DNA of 64,000 bases from positions 248,001-312,000 of the forward strand of contig JAWZSP010000002.1 in NCBI GenBank assembly GCA_034401135.1, given 5' to 3'. Shown piece by piece: positions 54,201 to 64,000 of the stretch. The notes beneath the pieces were generated by a model, which saw only the letters and a program-made list of their open reading frames with translations, was not told the origin of the DNA and ran no database searches. Both the position numbers and the translations under genes were made by a program. This DNA is from Volutella citrinella (taxonomy: Eukaryota; Ascomycota; Sordariomycetes; Hypocreales; Nectriaceae). Positions within the stretch are counted from its first letter, which is position 1, and every line of letters starts with the position of its first letter.

Positions 54201-56133
54201 ATACTCGACGAGAAGTTGGAGGAGTCCTTCAGTTGGATTCCAAGTTCTGGCCGCAGCATGGATCAATGCTTGCCCTTTCTCGCCAACTGTGTCGAAACGC
54301 GCTCCGGCGGCCTTCATCAGCTCACAGAAGGTTCGCGTCTCTTCCAATTCCCGGTCGTTCCAGTTGTCAAAGGCATGAAACAAGGGTGTGCATCCTTGGT
54401 TATCCCGGATCTCCACGTCGGGCTTCAAAATGGATAAAAAGACAACAAGATAGTCCAAGTCAAATCCAGACCCGAAACGCTCAACTCCCAAGAGTCTGTG
54501 TAATGACGTTTGTCCAGCCGAGTTGCGCAGGTTCGCATCTACTCCGCTCTCGCGTAGCTTCTCGAGTAAGAGTCTTGCCTCGTCTTGACTGATTTCCTTG
54601 ATTCTTGCAGCATAATGCAAAGCGCCATTGCCATTGTTGTCAACAATGTTGCCATTTGCGCCCAGTTCCAGGAGTTTCAAGGCGTGGCCAGTATCGTTCT
54701 GATGCAGCGCCTGAATCAAAGCTGTTTGGCCAGTGAGGGCCGACTTGGCGTTTATATCTCCCTGGGCAATCAAGAACTCTCTCACTTGGGGGTTCTCATT
54801 TCGGTCTACTGGTCGTTGGCCCTTCGCATCGACAGCATTGATATCCGCGCCAGCTTCTACGAGACATTGAGCCGACACTAGATCGCTGGCGTCGTGGAGC
54901 GGCGTTGTTTTGTCCCAGCCACCTGCGAAGTGCACTGAAATCCCTCGTTAGTATCGGATACTCAGAAATAATACACTCAAACTGAGGATATGAAGCCCGA
55001 TTCCGAGGTAGGAGGGTACGTACCATCCGCCCCAGCGGCGATCATCAACTTGAAGCACTCTTGGACCTCATCATCAGTACGTTGCGCTGGCGCATCCATT
55101 GTAAAGCCCATAGGGTTGGCCAAGGCATGAAGAGCAATGACCCCGGCAGGGGGTGGTGTCTGCGACCAGCTGTTGGATTCCTGGTGGACCGCATTCGGAC
55201 TTGCACCAGATCGCAGCAACAAATCGATCATTTGTGGATTACGTTTTATGCATGCTATAAACAGTGGGCTCATGGCCATATAGGTTTTCGAAGCATCCTT
55301 CTTGTTGGGATCAAGCTTTGGATGCGTCAGCACCATCTGCATGACGCTGGGACGTGGGGTTTGATGCTGGTCAAGCAACCACATGAGGACACGGGTTGCT
55401 TGCTTCTTGCGGGTGACATGTGTCAAGAAGACACCGAGCAACGCGTCATCGACGCTAGTGAGAGCAACTCTCATGGCTGGCCTCCCAGGGTTGGTGTGGC
55501 TGCCACGCCCATGAATGAGATCCCGGCCCATGTCTACCCAAGGATCTGCCCCCGCCGAGAATAGTGTCTGGACGATTTCCGAAGCAATCTGCGACTGGTC
55601 CCTTTTCCGTATTGCAACATGAAGAGGAGTGCGGCCAAGGCTATCACGTTTATTCGCCTCGGCCCCGTATCGCAGCAAGAGATGGACGATCTCATTGTTC
55701 CCTTTGGCAACAGCCAGATGCAGGGGGAAGTAGCCATCGCACCCGTCAACTTGTTTGGCGGTTTCTTTCCCGTGTCGAAGGAGGACTTCTTCTGCAAAGC
55801 CAGTCAGGTTGAAAGCAATTGCAAACAGCAACGCCTTTGCTGCTAGTGACTGTGTGGGACGCTTCTGCGGGTCCGTGTAGCCATCCAAGTTGGCAAGTAT
55901 GCCTAGCTTTTCGATGTATCCATGGTCTTCCACGGCAAGCAACTCGTAGAGCGCTTCATTGATTGAGCTGACATCTTGCTTGAGCAACGCTGCTTTTTGC
56001 ACATGAATGTACCAGCTTTGTGCCGCATAAGTCACAAATGGCGAATGAATCCGGTCAGGCTCCAATTGTCTCCTCAACCTCGACTGTTTGACTTCCAGTG
56101 TGCTCAGACAGCCGGACGTGAGGTACAGTGGGG

Positions 56134-56152
56134 GGACAAAAGTGTCGAGGCA
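56134..56152 (+). repeat. Left terminal inverted repeat core
   Basis: GGACAAAAGTGTCGAGGCA, starting 8 bp inside the element; the outer 8 bp (CAGTGGGG) differ from the other end. Confidence 0.9.
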
Positions 56153-56582
56153 GGCCCACTTTTACACCAAAACGCTAGCTGTTTAAACACTAATTAAATA
56201 GCAATATAGTCTTTTAAAAATCTTAAAAAATTTAATATAGCTTTTTAAATACTTAAAGTATTTTATATAATTTTTTTCTAAATACATATTAAAAACTCGA
56301 TTTTATATAATTTTTTAAAGTTAAGATAAAATCCTAATTTTTTATTATAGTGGGTTATAGTGGATTGATAGGGGATAAGAAAATAGGCAAAAATTAAAGG
56401 TTAAGTTTATTAATTTTTAATAGCTTGATAATTATAGTATAACTTTTAAAAAAATTATTATAGTAAACATTAATTAATAATCTATATGTAGTATTTTTTT
56501 TAAGTCTTAAAATATATTACTAAGCGAGATATAAGGGAGTGTTTATAGAGGGTTTTCCGGGTTTAAGGTGGGAATTACAGGG

Positions 56583-56601
56583 TGCCTCGACACTTTTGTC
56601 C
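56583..56601 (-). repeat. Right terminal inverted repeat core
   Basis: Exact reverse complement of the left core, 8 bp from the right end. The outer bases, read inward, are CAATTCCC. Confidence 0.9.
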
Positions 56602-57946
56602 GGGAATTGTAGGTGATGCAGAGCTGCGCAAGATGGCGATGAGTTGGTCCTGGTGCCAGCAACAGGGGGTGCTCACGGTATGATTCTTCTGCAGTTCCAG
56701 AGAGATACTCTGTCAATGAGTGATGAACAACACGGACTGTTTGGTCTGGGAGAATCTCCAGCAGGGGGCCGCAGACGGATCGGATGAGATCCTTGGTTCG
56801 CCCGATGTTTTCACCATGGATGGGTCGCAGTACTTTGATGAAATCCGATATCTCGACAAGGCGAAGAGGTCGAATCGCGTGGGTGATGAGCTGTAAAATC
56901 AGGATTTGTAGATCTTTGGCAATGCCTGTTCTTTGCAAGTGCTCTTGGAGAAGATTGCCATACAAGACTGATAGATGAATGGGTAAGTTTGCGAGAGCTT
57001 GGGCAATCTTGTCATCAGTGCGCAACTCTGCAATCGTTTCGATTGCTAGTTTTGCGTATAGGAACAGTCCGTTGGTCTTGCTCAGTACCTCTCGGACGAT
57101 GGCTGCATGGCTCGCAGCTGGAACAAATGATTGACCAAGCCTGTGCCATAAGTAGGCAGAAATATCAGGCTCGATGAGTTCTCTGTCGACCCGGATATCA
57201 ATTAATTGCACTTTTCTCATCACAGTCTCCACCGTTACCACCGGTCGGCTGGTAATGAGTAGCTTCAGTCGCTCTGGATGCAGGCTGCCAAATCGATTGA
57301 GCAGCTCCAGGAAGGGAGTCAGAGCGGTTTGGTCCATTTCGTCCAGCGCGTCCACCACGCAATAGGCCTTCGGGACATGCTCCAACGCCTTTTGCAGATA
57401 TTCATAAAGCTGGGTACACGTAAGGCTGTGAATTGGTCGGTCTAGAACGTCCTTCAGCGCAAGTTGTAGCGGCGGGCTCCACTCCAAGAGTTGAGCGAGC
57501 CAGTCTCGGAGAGCAGCCTCTGGTCGATAGTTTGCTTGAATCGTGTGCCGGAAGCAGAAGTAGATGACAGCACAGCCCTCCTTTGACAGCTACTCGATTA
57601 GAGTTGCGGCCAGAACAGACTTTCCGGCCCCAGGGATGCCCCGAATCCAGAGGATGCCATCGTCGGGGCTGCCATGCCATTTCCGGAACGTGTCAGACTC
57701 AATAGCCCATTGGCTTGTCCCCTTGAGGTGTGACGACAGATGCTTCTGATATTCGCTGCCGTCGTCGGTATATTGGGTCGGATTTAGCCAAGATCTGATC
57801 TGATTAAGAACATCCTGGGGCTGCGGCAGGATATTGAACGGGTTGTAGTCTGCAACGGACTCGCGGGATACGAGAACCACATCGTCGAGGGGTAGACCGG
57901 TGTCATCCAACAGCATGCTTGCGGTTTTCAGGCTTGGGTCTGGCAT

Positions 57947-58687
57947 ATTGACAGCATCGGAGTACCCATATGATTTTTAAAGCTTGTTCTGTTCAGTGAG
58001 GGTATTCAGGCATCCATCATGTTGGAAAAGCAACTGTTGGCTGCTGTGCCCTTCTGCTGACGAATTACCGAATCGGGTTTAGGCCCTTGGCAGATCAGGT
58101 CATATGAGTGCGATACAGCCACTGTTCATCTTTGTTTCCAAGCCAATCAATGGGGAGATACGATGCTCTGTTGGTTGAAAGAGCCAAGCCTCAGGGGGAG
58201 GCTCTGTTGATCCAGGGAAGCCTGGTTGTCGCATCAACCCCCTTGCCAGCCGAATGTCCAGCACATTCATTGATGACGAGGGTCTTGGGGGGGCTGGTGG
58301 ATCCATGCTGATAGCCAAGCCAAGGCACTGGACTGCATAGGACAGGCGTAAGCCCTAAGGAATCTGAAAACCTCCGTAAATGAAACCCTAGCTCTGGAAG
58401 CATCTATCGTATTACATGAGCGCAGTCGCCTCTATCAACGGCCTCATTACGAGCTTTCGTCTGTAATGGCACCACATTTGATTCATCAGCAACACCACGA
58501 GAGCGGGGCTCGCTATGAAGTATCAGCCCTTGACGGCCCGATTGCGCATTGGGCAAGCCTCGGCTGCTCCACACTTGGCCATCGCGCGTTGCTTTCCAAT
58601 CGACCCCTCTTGATCCCTTAAAACCATCTTCAGTATCACGTCAAGCGGGAGAATTCGCCTCAGTTCAACCAATCTCAACCCTCAAAC
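57947..58687. other. Intergenic, divergent promoter
   Basis: No gene supported. It holds the upstream regions of the NLR gene and the MDR gene; the right end is a C/A-rich leader. Confidence 0.55.
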
Positions 58688-59755
58688 ATGTCTGTTCCGG
58701 ATACCTTCACGGCGGCCCTGCTGCCCGAAAAGCAGGCCAAGCACATCGTCTCGAGCCGCTCGCTGGCGCCCCTCGAGGCCGGCGAGGTGGCAATCAAGAT
58801 CACGGCCACCGCCATTAACCCCGTGGACTGGAAAATCCGTGACTATGGAGTCTTTATCCAAAATTACCCGACCATCCTAGGCAGCGACGCCGCTGGTGAG
58901 GTTGCGGCCCTTGGGCCCGATGTCGTGGGCTTGGAGGTCGGTGAGCGTGTCTTCTTCCAGGGCATCATCGGCAACATCGAGTCCACCACATTCCAGCAGT
59001 ACTGCAAGATGCCCGCGAGCCTGCTGTCAAAGACTCCCAAGAACATTTCCGACGACCAGGCTGCAGGCATCCATCTGACGACCGTGGCTGCTGTGGTAGC
59101 TCTCTACGACAAAACCGGCCAGGGACTGCCCGCGCCTTGGGACGAAGGGGGATCGCAGGTCGGCAAGGGCAAGGCAATCGTTATCCTCGGCGGTAGTTCA
59201 TCTGTTGGACAATACGCCATCCAGCTTGCACGCCTCTCCGGCTTCGAGCGCATCATCACGAATGCCAGCGCCGCACACGTCGACCTGTTGACCAAGCTTG
59301 GTGCCCATGTCGTCCTTGACCGATCCAAGGCTAAGGTCGATGACTTCAAGGCCGCAGTGGGCGATTATCCTCTCGAGTTTGTATTTGACACTATTTCGAT
59401 CCCCCAGACGCAGAGACTGGGTGTCCAGATTCTCCAGGCCACCAAGACCGAGGGCAGTCGCGTTGTCCTCGTGGGCCAGGTCAACGGCGAGGCCCAGGAT
59501 CTTGGGCAGTCCCAGGAGCCCAAGGTCGAAATCAAAAACGTCGTCGGCTTCGGTAGCGCCCCGCATTTGAGGTATCTGAGCGAGCCAATGGCCAAGAATC
59601 TCGGCGGTGAGGATGGATGGATCGCCGAGGGGCTTTTCGTCCCAAACCGCCCTGTTGTCGTGCCTGGTGGACTGGCCAACTTGGAAGAAGCCCTTGAGAA
59701 GAACAAGAAGGGTGTTTCTGGAGAGAAGGTTGTTATTCGACCGTTTGATTCGTGA
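58688..59755 (+). CDS. Medium-chain dehydrogenase/reductase (quinone oxidoreductase / trans-enoyl reductase-like)
   Basis: An intronless 355-residue protein. Features of the zinc-independent MDR group are seen: ATAINPVDWKIRDYG, LGSDAAGEV, HLTTVAAVVAL, and the NADPH loop ILGGSSSVGQYAIQLARLSG. The catalytic zinc cysteines of alcohol dehydrogenases are absent. Such proteins reduce quinones, enals or polyketide enoyl groups with NADPH in the cytosol. Stand-alone enoyl reductases of natural-product clusters belong here, but no polyketide synthase is in the window, so a general detoxifying or metabolic role is as likely. The ATG follows a clear CA-rich leader. Confidence 0.9.
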   Translation: MSVPDTFTAALLPEKQAKHIVSSRSLAPLEAGEVAIKITATAINPVDWKIRDYGVFIQNYPTILGSDAAGEVAALGPDVVGLEVGERVFFQGIIGNIESTTFQQYCKMPASLLSKTPKNISDDQAAGIHLTTVAAVVALYDKTGQGLPAPWDEGGSQVGKGKAIVILGGSSSVGQYAIQLARLSGFERIITNASAAHVDLLTKLGAHVVLDRSKAKVDDFKAAVGDYPLEFVFDTISIPQTQRLGVQILQATKTEGSRVVLVGQVNGEAQDLGQSQEPKVEIKNVVGFGSAPHLRYLSEPMAKNLGGEDGWIAEGLFVPNRPVVVPGGLANLEEALEKNKKGVSGEKVVIRPFDS

Positions 59756-60347
59756 GCGGCGAGCCATCAAGATTAATTGATAATATATTGAAAGTCAGCC
59801 AAGTTGCTGCGCTAGGAAATCTCTCATTGGTGTCCCGCCACCAAACAGTCCCCAAACTGACATGTATTCAACACTAAGCGTGTTTATTTCCCCTCTTACG
59901 CCCCCTTGTGGCACACATCGACCACCGGTAGAGTTCATGCGGCCACTGTTTCATCAGTCGTACCGGCTAAAGCCAACACACATCCAGAGGAATGGTTCCA
60001 AGATCAGGAATCCCCGGCTGGGAGTAGGGAGAGGAGTCAAGGCATTGAGCAAGTCACAATTGGCACCAGAGACGGACAGACATGCAGGTAACTCGATTTA
60101 ATTCTGTGGCTATCAAGAAGGAAAGATGATTATCCAGGAGTGTACTTCCGTCCAGCGACGGATTGGAAAGGCATTATGTATGAAAAAAAAGATGGGAAGT
60201 TCGAGTGCCCGTTTTTGGTCTTTTTTGGTGTGTTTTTCTGGTCCGTGTTTCCCTTGAAAATCATCAACACGCAGGCATAGTCGGTTTGCTGTCCTCAATG
60301 GCTCAATGATCCCTCAGAGCTCGTCGTCCTTGGGAGATGCTTGCCCT
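59756..60347. other. Intergenic between convergent genes
   Basis: Two converging 3' UTR regions. A long run of A with G/T-rich patches lies near 60180-60240. No gene recognised. Confidence 0.5.
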
Positions 60348-61361
60348 TTAGTAGCCGCACTCTCCCTTGGAGTTTCGCTTCTGGCCGTAGGGGCACTTCT
60401 TGACACACTTGCCGTACCAGTCATCGTAGTCCTTGGGGCAGACACACTTTCCCTCGTGGTTGCGGACCTTGGGCCAGTCGCACTTCTTGACACACTTGCC
60501 ATACCAGTCATCGTAGTCCTTCTTGCAGACACACTTGCCTTCCTTATTGCGGTAACGGTCTTCGGGGCACTTCTTGACGCACTTGCCGTACCAGTCATCG
60601 TAGTCCTTCTTGCAGACACACTTGCCCTCCTTGTTGCGGTAACGGTCTTCGGGGCACTTCTTGACGCACTTGCCGTACCAGTCATCGTAGCCCTTCTTGC
60701 AGACACACTTGCCCTCATGGTTGCGGTATTGGTTCTCGCCGCACTTCTTCACACACTTTCCGTACCAATCATCGTAGTCCTTCTTGCAGACGCATTTGCC
60801 TTCCTTGTTGCGGTACCTGTCCTCGGGGCACTTCTTGACGCACTTGCCGTACCAGTCATCGTAGCCCTTCTTGCAGACACACTTGCCCTCCTTGTTGCGG
60901 TACCTGTCCTCAGGGCACTTCTTCACACACTTGCCATACCAGTCCTCGTAGCCCTTCTTGCACACACACTTGCCCTCGTGGTTGCGGTATTGGTTCTCGC
61001 CGCACTTCTTCAGGCACTTTCCGTACCAATCATCGTAGTCCTTGGGGCACACACACTTGCCCTCGTGGTTGCGGACCTTGGGCCAGGGGCACTTGTCCTT
61101 GCACCAGCCGTCGACTTCTTCCTTGCCCTTGGGGCAGACACACCTGCCGTACTCGAGAACAAAGCCCTTCTTCCAGTTGTTGCACTTGCACTTGCCGTCG
61201 TAGTCGCGGTAAGTGCCATAGGGGCAAGGAGGTTGGTAGCCGCCGCGCTCTTCAAGGTCACCAGCGTCTCGAGCATCGAGATCCTGGGGGTCAACGGGGC
61301 TGGGCGCCGCCATGGCACCGAAGGCCATGAGGGAGTGGAGGAGGACACTCTTGAAGATCAT
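60348..61361 (-). CDS. Secreted Cys-rich tandem-repeat protein
   Basis: A single-exon protein of 337 residues. The start MIFKSVLLHSLMAFGAMAAP gives a signal peptide. A short acidic pro-like stretch ends near ARDAGDLEER, and a first Cys-rich unit follows. Then come eight exact-length 29-residue repeats of the form C-x4-Y/V-R-N-x-E-G-K-C-x-C-x2-x-Y-D-D-W-Y-G-K-C-x-K-K, each with four cysteines. A shortened ninth unit ends the protein (RNSKGECGY). I do not recognise a named family; the spacing is EGF-like in feel but not canonical. Lys, Asp, Tyr and Trp are abundant. It is probably extracellular or wall-bound, with disulfides within each unit. A TATA-like box lies about 140 bp upstream. Confidence 0.88.
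   Translation of the reverse strand: MIFKSVLLHSLMAFGAMAAPSPVDPQDLDARDAGDLEERGGYQPPCPYGTYRDYDGKCKCNNWKKGFVLEYGRCVCPKGKEEVDGWCKDKCPWPKVRNHEGKCVCPKDYDDWYGKCLKKCGENQYRNHEGKCVCKKGYEDWYGKCVKKCPEDRYRNKEGKCVCKKGYDDWYGKCVKKCPEDRYRNKEGKCVCKKDYDDWYGKCVKKCGENQYRNHEGKCVCKKGYDDWYGKCVKKCPEDRYRNKEGKCVCKKDYDDWYGKCVKKCPEDRYRNKEGKCVCKKDYDDWYGKCVKKCDWPKVRNHEGKCVCPKDYDDWYGKCVKKCPYGQKRNSKGECGY
60396..61091 (-). repeat. Eight 87-bp coding repeats
   Basis: 696 bp divide exactly into eight 87-bp units. By their first residues the units are of three kinds: W (PWPK or DWPK), G (GENQ) and P (PEDR). From the N-terminus the order is W G P P G P P W. Confidence 0.92.
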
Positions 61362-64000
61362 GATGATGACTTTAGGAAGAAATGAATGATTTGTAGTGGT
61401 CAACCCAGTTGAGAGAGGAAACTGCCCGGCTGTTTGTTCAAAGCCTGGGGATGAGGTTGGGTGTGATGGATCCAAACAAAAAAGGGGGGAGATCTCGGGC
61501 TCTATTTATGCTTCATAGAGGGATGTCCCACGAGGTCAGTTGCCCGGTGAGAGAAGTGCAGGACTCGCTCGGCTTCGGAGCTGAACCCTCCCCCCAGACC
61601 ATCAGCATGCTCGTGTTTGCTTATTGGACCGAGAAAATGCAGCTTCCAGATGACCAGGCTTGGAGATGCATCGCCCCAGTCTGGGTCTAGGACTTCCAAA
61701 TTCAGGCTGGTCCTTTGACAACCGGAACGCCACGGCGTTTGGATGTGATGACTGCCTCAATACTATCCTGCATTATGCAGGGGTGGGTCCGAGGCTGCTA
61801 GGCAAACTCACCTGTTGTGCGAGACGGCACCTGGCTCCGGGGACCAAGTATACGGTAAACATGTGCGGGTGATGCACACGGATGGCGCTGGCTGGCGGGC
61901 GTTGATCCAAAGGGCTGGGTAGTATATGGACATAGACAAGCCGCGAGCAGGCGGAGACGGAAGGCCATCAGACGGCGGGCTTATCCAATCATGGTGTAAA
62001 GGATGTCTCGGCCCTAGCCCTATTCCAGTTCGCCATGATGCCATAGATAGTATAGTTCTGCCGTCCTCCCTTAGATGGCATGGTACAGCCCCAGGTAGCA
62101 GTACTGCACTCCCACCACTGCTCCTCTCCACCATTTCCACCTCCTCCTGCCATCGCCGCTGCTCGGAGGGCGTCACGGCAGACGCCAGGGCAGCAGCTGA
62201 ATCGATTCACGGAGGAGAGCGAGGCTCCGGGCTGGACCTGGCAGGCCAGTCGGCGCCTCCGACGGAGCCGGGAAAATACCTGGTGATCATTGGCAAGCAA
62301 GGCGCCATCTGGGGCTTCCCAATACGCCACTGTGCTATTAGTAGCAATGTGCCGTAGGGCCAAGAGATGTGGGTCTGCGAAAAGAAAGAGAAGACGGCAC
62401 CCTCGCACAAAGGAAACAGCCAGCCAGCAGGACAAACAGCGATGGTCCGGGCTCAGGGGCAGTGGCTGGGTGAGGCTACACCGCATGCCCTGCCCCATCT
62501 TTGGGGGAACTACCCGGGCTCGTATCTCCATCCCCACGGTGCAACCAAGGTTTTCGGCACTATTTGTGGGTGTGCGGCAGACGGCTGGCCCAAAAACCTT
62601 GATGGAGGTAGCAGCATGGGCCACGAGCAGTGCAAGGGCTGGACCAGGCTGGTGGACCAAGGCCGTTACAGATGCTGACGGCCCAACTGTGTTTCTGCTA
62701 GTGTGATCCCAAGGATCAAGACAAGCTTGTTGGGCTCGTGGGAGGGGTGTTCCGGAGGGTAGGGCTGGCGCCGTTGTGCTTGGCCACATCGGGTTGGGGG
62801 GGGGCATCAGCATCACCAACCAGCATCAGCATCTTGGCTACTGGGCCAAGGTTTGACGATACGAAGACGGGTGCATCTCACACACGCGGTGGGGCCCCCT
62901 CCGTTAGAGCCTCAAAGATGGGTGTTTCCAGGCCGCTAGCGTGCCCGCTACGGGGGAATTCATGGAACCATCCCCGCACTTGAGGTGAATTAGCCCGGCC
63001 GCCAAGAGGTCAACGCCTGGGGCACTGGGGAGGGGGCATCTTGCTTTTCCGAGTCCCCTGTAAAGCCATCCGCCGCTTACTCAGTATATTTGAATCCATT
63101 TGTATGTGCAGAGCAGGTCCTGCTTGGCATCTGCCGGGGAGATAGGTGTGGATGTGCACCCAGGAATAGACATGTGTAGCACATTTGCTGGGCAACCAAA
63201 TCTGGTCAGCCGGAACCATCCGTTGACCACCACTACGCTGTTGGGTCCAGTCAGAATGACATAGGCTGGTAACTTTGTATATTGGTGTCTGGATGCGGCC
63301 CTCAAGAGCGTTCCCAAGGCAGACCAGGTGGTGAGCAGCGACACAGCAGCCGCTAGAGCCGCCATGGTTACCAATCCGGGACCAGCATGGTTCTTGTTGC
63401 AAACTCAAAGCCATTACACAGCAGACGAGAAAGGGCAGAGTCCAGGCCGGAGCTAGGCCGTAACGGAGCGGGAGAGACACGGCAGTTGAGTTTATCCCTT
63501 GACGTCACCTCCGGGGATCCGATTAGCGACGGCAGCTTTGTGGTCGCCCAGTGCTGACTGCATTGTCGTTCTCGTTCGTATCGCGCCGGAGGGGGAGGGC
63601 TGAGGCTGGCTAATGCAGGTCGGCTCACATCTCATGTAGCATTTTGCTGTCAATATCCAGCCACTAGGTCTGCAAACCTGAACAAAGAATCATAGACAGA
63701 CATCCAGCACGACCCCTGCATGGGTGGGCTGACCCCCCCTGATGCGAGATGCAACCCGCAGGCATGGGATGGGGATAGGATCGTCCGGGTCGTATCCGGT
63801 GCCTGACTGAGCCTGTTCTTGCATTATGCATATCAAGCTTGTGAGGCAATGCTACCCCTCGCATTCCGACGATCCCTTGCTCACCTAGCCAAGCCAATTT
63901 TGTTTCAACGCCCATCTGCCCTTTTCTCGCGCCCCTCTGCCACTGTCTCGCTGCCCGTACCACCACGGAGCGCAACACGAGCTGGCCAACCCGCCCACGG
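61362..64000. other. Gene-poor right end, nothing recognised
   Basis: About 2.6 kb without a supported gene. The longest frame (61989-62819, minus) is composition-driven, with no motif, signal peptide or splice pattern. A G-run lies near 62804-62813, with CATCAG/CATCAC-type repeats just after it. The last 130 bp is C-rich and could be the leader of a gene beyond the window. Confidence 0.5.
61501..61510 (-). promoter_or_regulatory. TATA-like box of the repeat-protein gene
   Basis: CATAAATAGA on the minus strand, about 140 bp before the ATG at 61361. Confidence 0.45.

Larger units (their letters stand above)
56126..56609. mobile_element. Non-autonomous Tc1/mariner-type element (MITE), 484 bp
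   Basis: It is bounded by the dinucleotide TA on both sides (56124-56125 and 56610-56611), the target duplication of the Tc1/mariner superfamily. The ends carry an inverted repeat with an identical 19-bp core. The interior (about 56165-56560) is extremely AT-rich and has no coding frame, so no transposase is present. The element splits the NLR gene. Heavy C-to-T decay by RIP could explain the AT content. Confidence 0.85.
51213..57946 (-). pseudogene. NACHT-ankyrin (NLR-type) gene, interrupted by a transposable element and a nonsense codon
   Basis: Parts: 57946-56610, element, 56123-55024, intron, 54934-51213. Without the lesions it would encode about 2050 residues. The NACHT part has the P-loop GIPGAGKS (residues 103-110), a Walker B-like VVDALDEMD and a winged-helix-like segment. 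The remainder is a very long series of ankyrin repeats (GxTPLHxA type). Two breaks are seen: TAG at 57590-57592 (codon 119, right after the P-loop helix) and a 484-bp insertion at 56126-56609 between LCIT and YLTSG. The insertion is flanked by TA, and the reading frame matches on both sides. No N-terminal effector domain is visible. NLRs of this type act in non-self recognition. Inactivation looks recent because the ankyrin frame is otherwise open. Confidence 0.9.

Noticed and set aside
56126..56609. The AT-rich stretch as an intron of the NLR gene
   Set aside because: It has TA target duplications and terminal inverted repeats rather than GT-AG ends at the frame-preserving junction, and is far longer than other introns here.
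60306..61385. Plus-strand open frame of 359 codons, very hydrophobic
   Set aside because: It is the antisense of the exact 87-bp repeats; its periodic Leu/Val/Ala pattern mirrors the Cys-rich gene, which has a signal peptide and a TATA box.
61989..62819. Minus-strand frame of 276 codons
   Set aside because: Low-complexity composition, no recognisable domain, no leader or splice signals.

Overview
The window looks like nuclear DNA of a filamentous ascomycete (Pezizomycotina, most likely Sordariomycetes and perhaps Hypocreales; the rank below class is a guess). The signs are many short GT-AG introns of about 50-90 nt, monocistronic genes with TATA-like boxes and pyrimidine-rich leaders, four Zn2Cys6 regulators, a HET-domain protein, a NACHT-ankyrin (NLR) gene, an aspzincin (M35) protease and a fungal-type NRPS-like enzyme. 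I rebuilt gene models by hand, joining exons wherever frame, splice signals and family motifs agreed; none has transcript support.

Layout. 0.45-11.6 kb: a Zn2Cys6 regulator with a damaged zinc-cluster splice site, a four-TM protein, two short-chain dehydrogenases, a membrane-anchored HET protein and an aspartate aminotransferase. 13.6-15.1 kb: a secreted SGNH hydrolase with a Lys/Pro/Glu repeat tail. 15.4-24.2 kb: a PdxA-family dehydrogenase divergent from an anion:cation-symporter MFS transporter, then a Zn2Cys6 regulator divergent from a FucP-type sugar transporter. 26.0-28.9 kb: a deuterolysin-type protease and a small hypothetical protein. 29.3-36.1 kb: a single-module adenylation-thiolation-condensation enzyme with its own Zn2Cys6 gene. 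37.0-39.3 kb: a single-pass surface protein and a two-TM protein. 40.3-50.7 kb: a second ACS-type transporter, a class II aldolase, an FMN-dependent 2-hydroxyacid dehydrogenase, a DenD-like (D-erythronate dehydrogenase-like) protein, a second regulator paralogous to the one at 19-21 kb, and a D-2-hydroxyacid dehydrogenase. 51.2-57.9 kb: an NLR pseudogene split by a small Tc1/mariner-type inverted-repeat element and also carrying a nonsense codon. 58.7-61.4 kb: a quinone-oxidoreductase-like MDR protein and a secreted protein of eight exact 87-bp repeats. The last 2.6 kb shows no gene.

How the genes may work together. The most interesting theme is a split catabolic locus for four-carbon acid sugars or related hydroxy acids. 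PdxA, DenD-like, aldolase, L- and D-type 2-hydroxyacid dehydrogenases and three transporters sit in two blocks. Each block has one member of a pair of paralogous Zn2Cys6 regulators that share intron phases and an identical 133-nt second exon. In bacteria, PdxA2 and DenD act in D-threonate/D-erythronate use together with a DUF1537 kinase; no such kinase is in this window. The assignment of substrate is inference.
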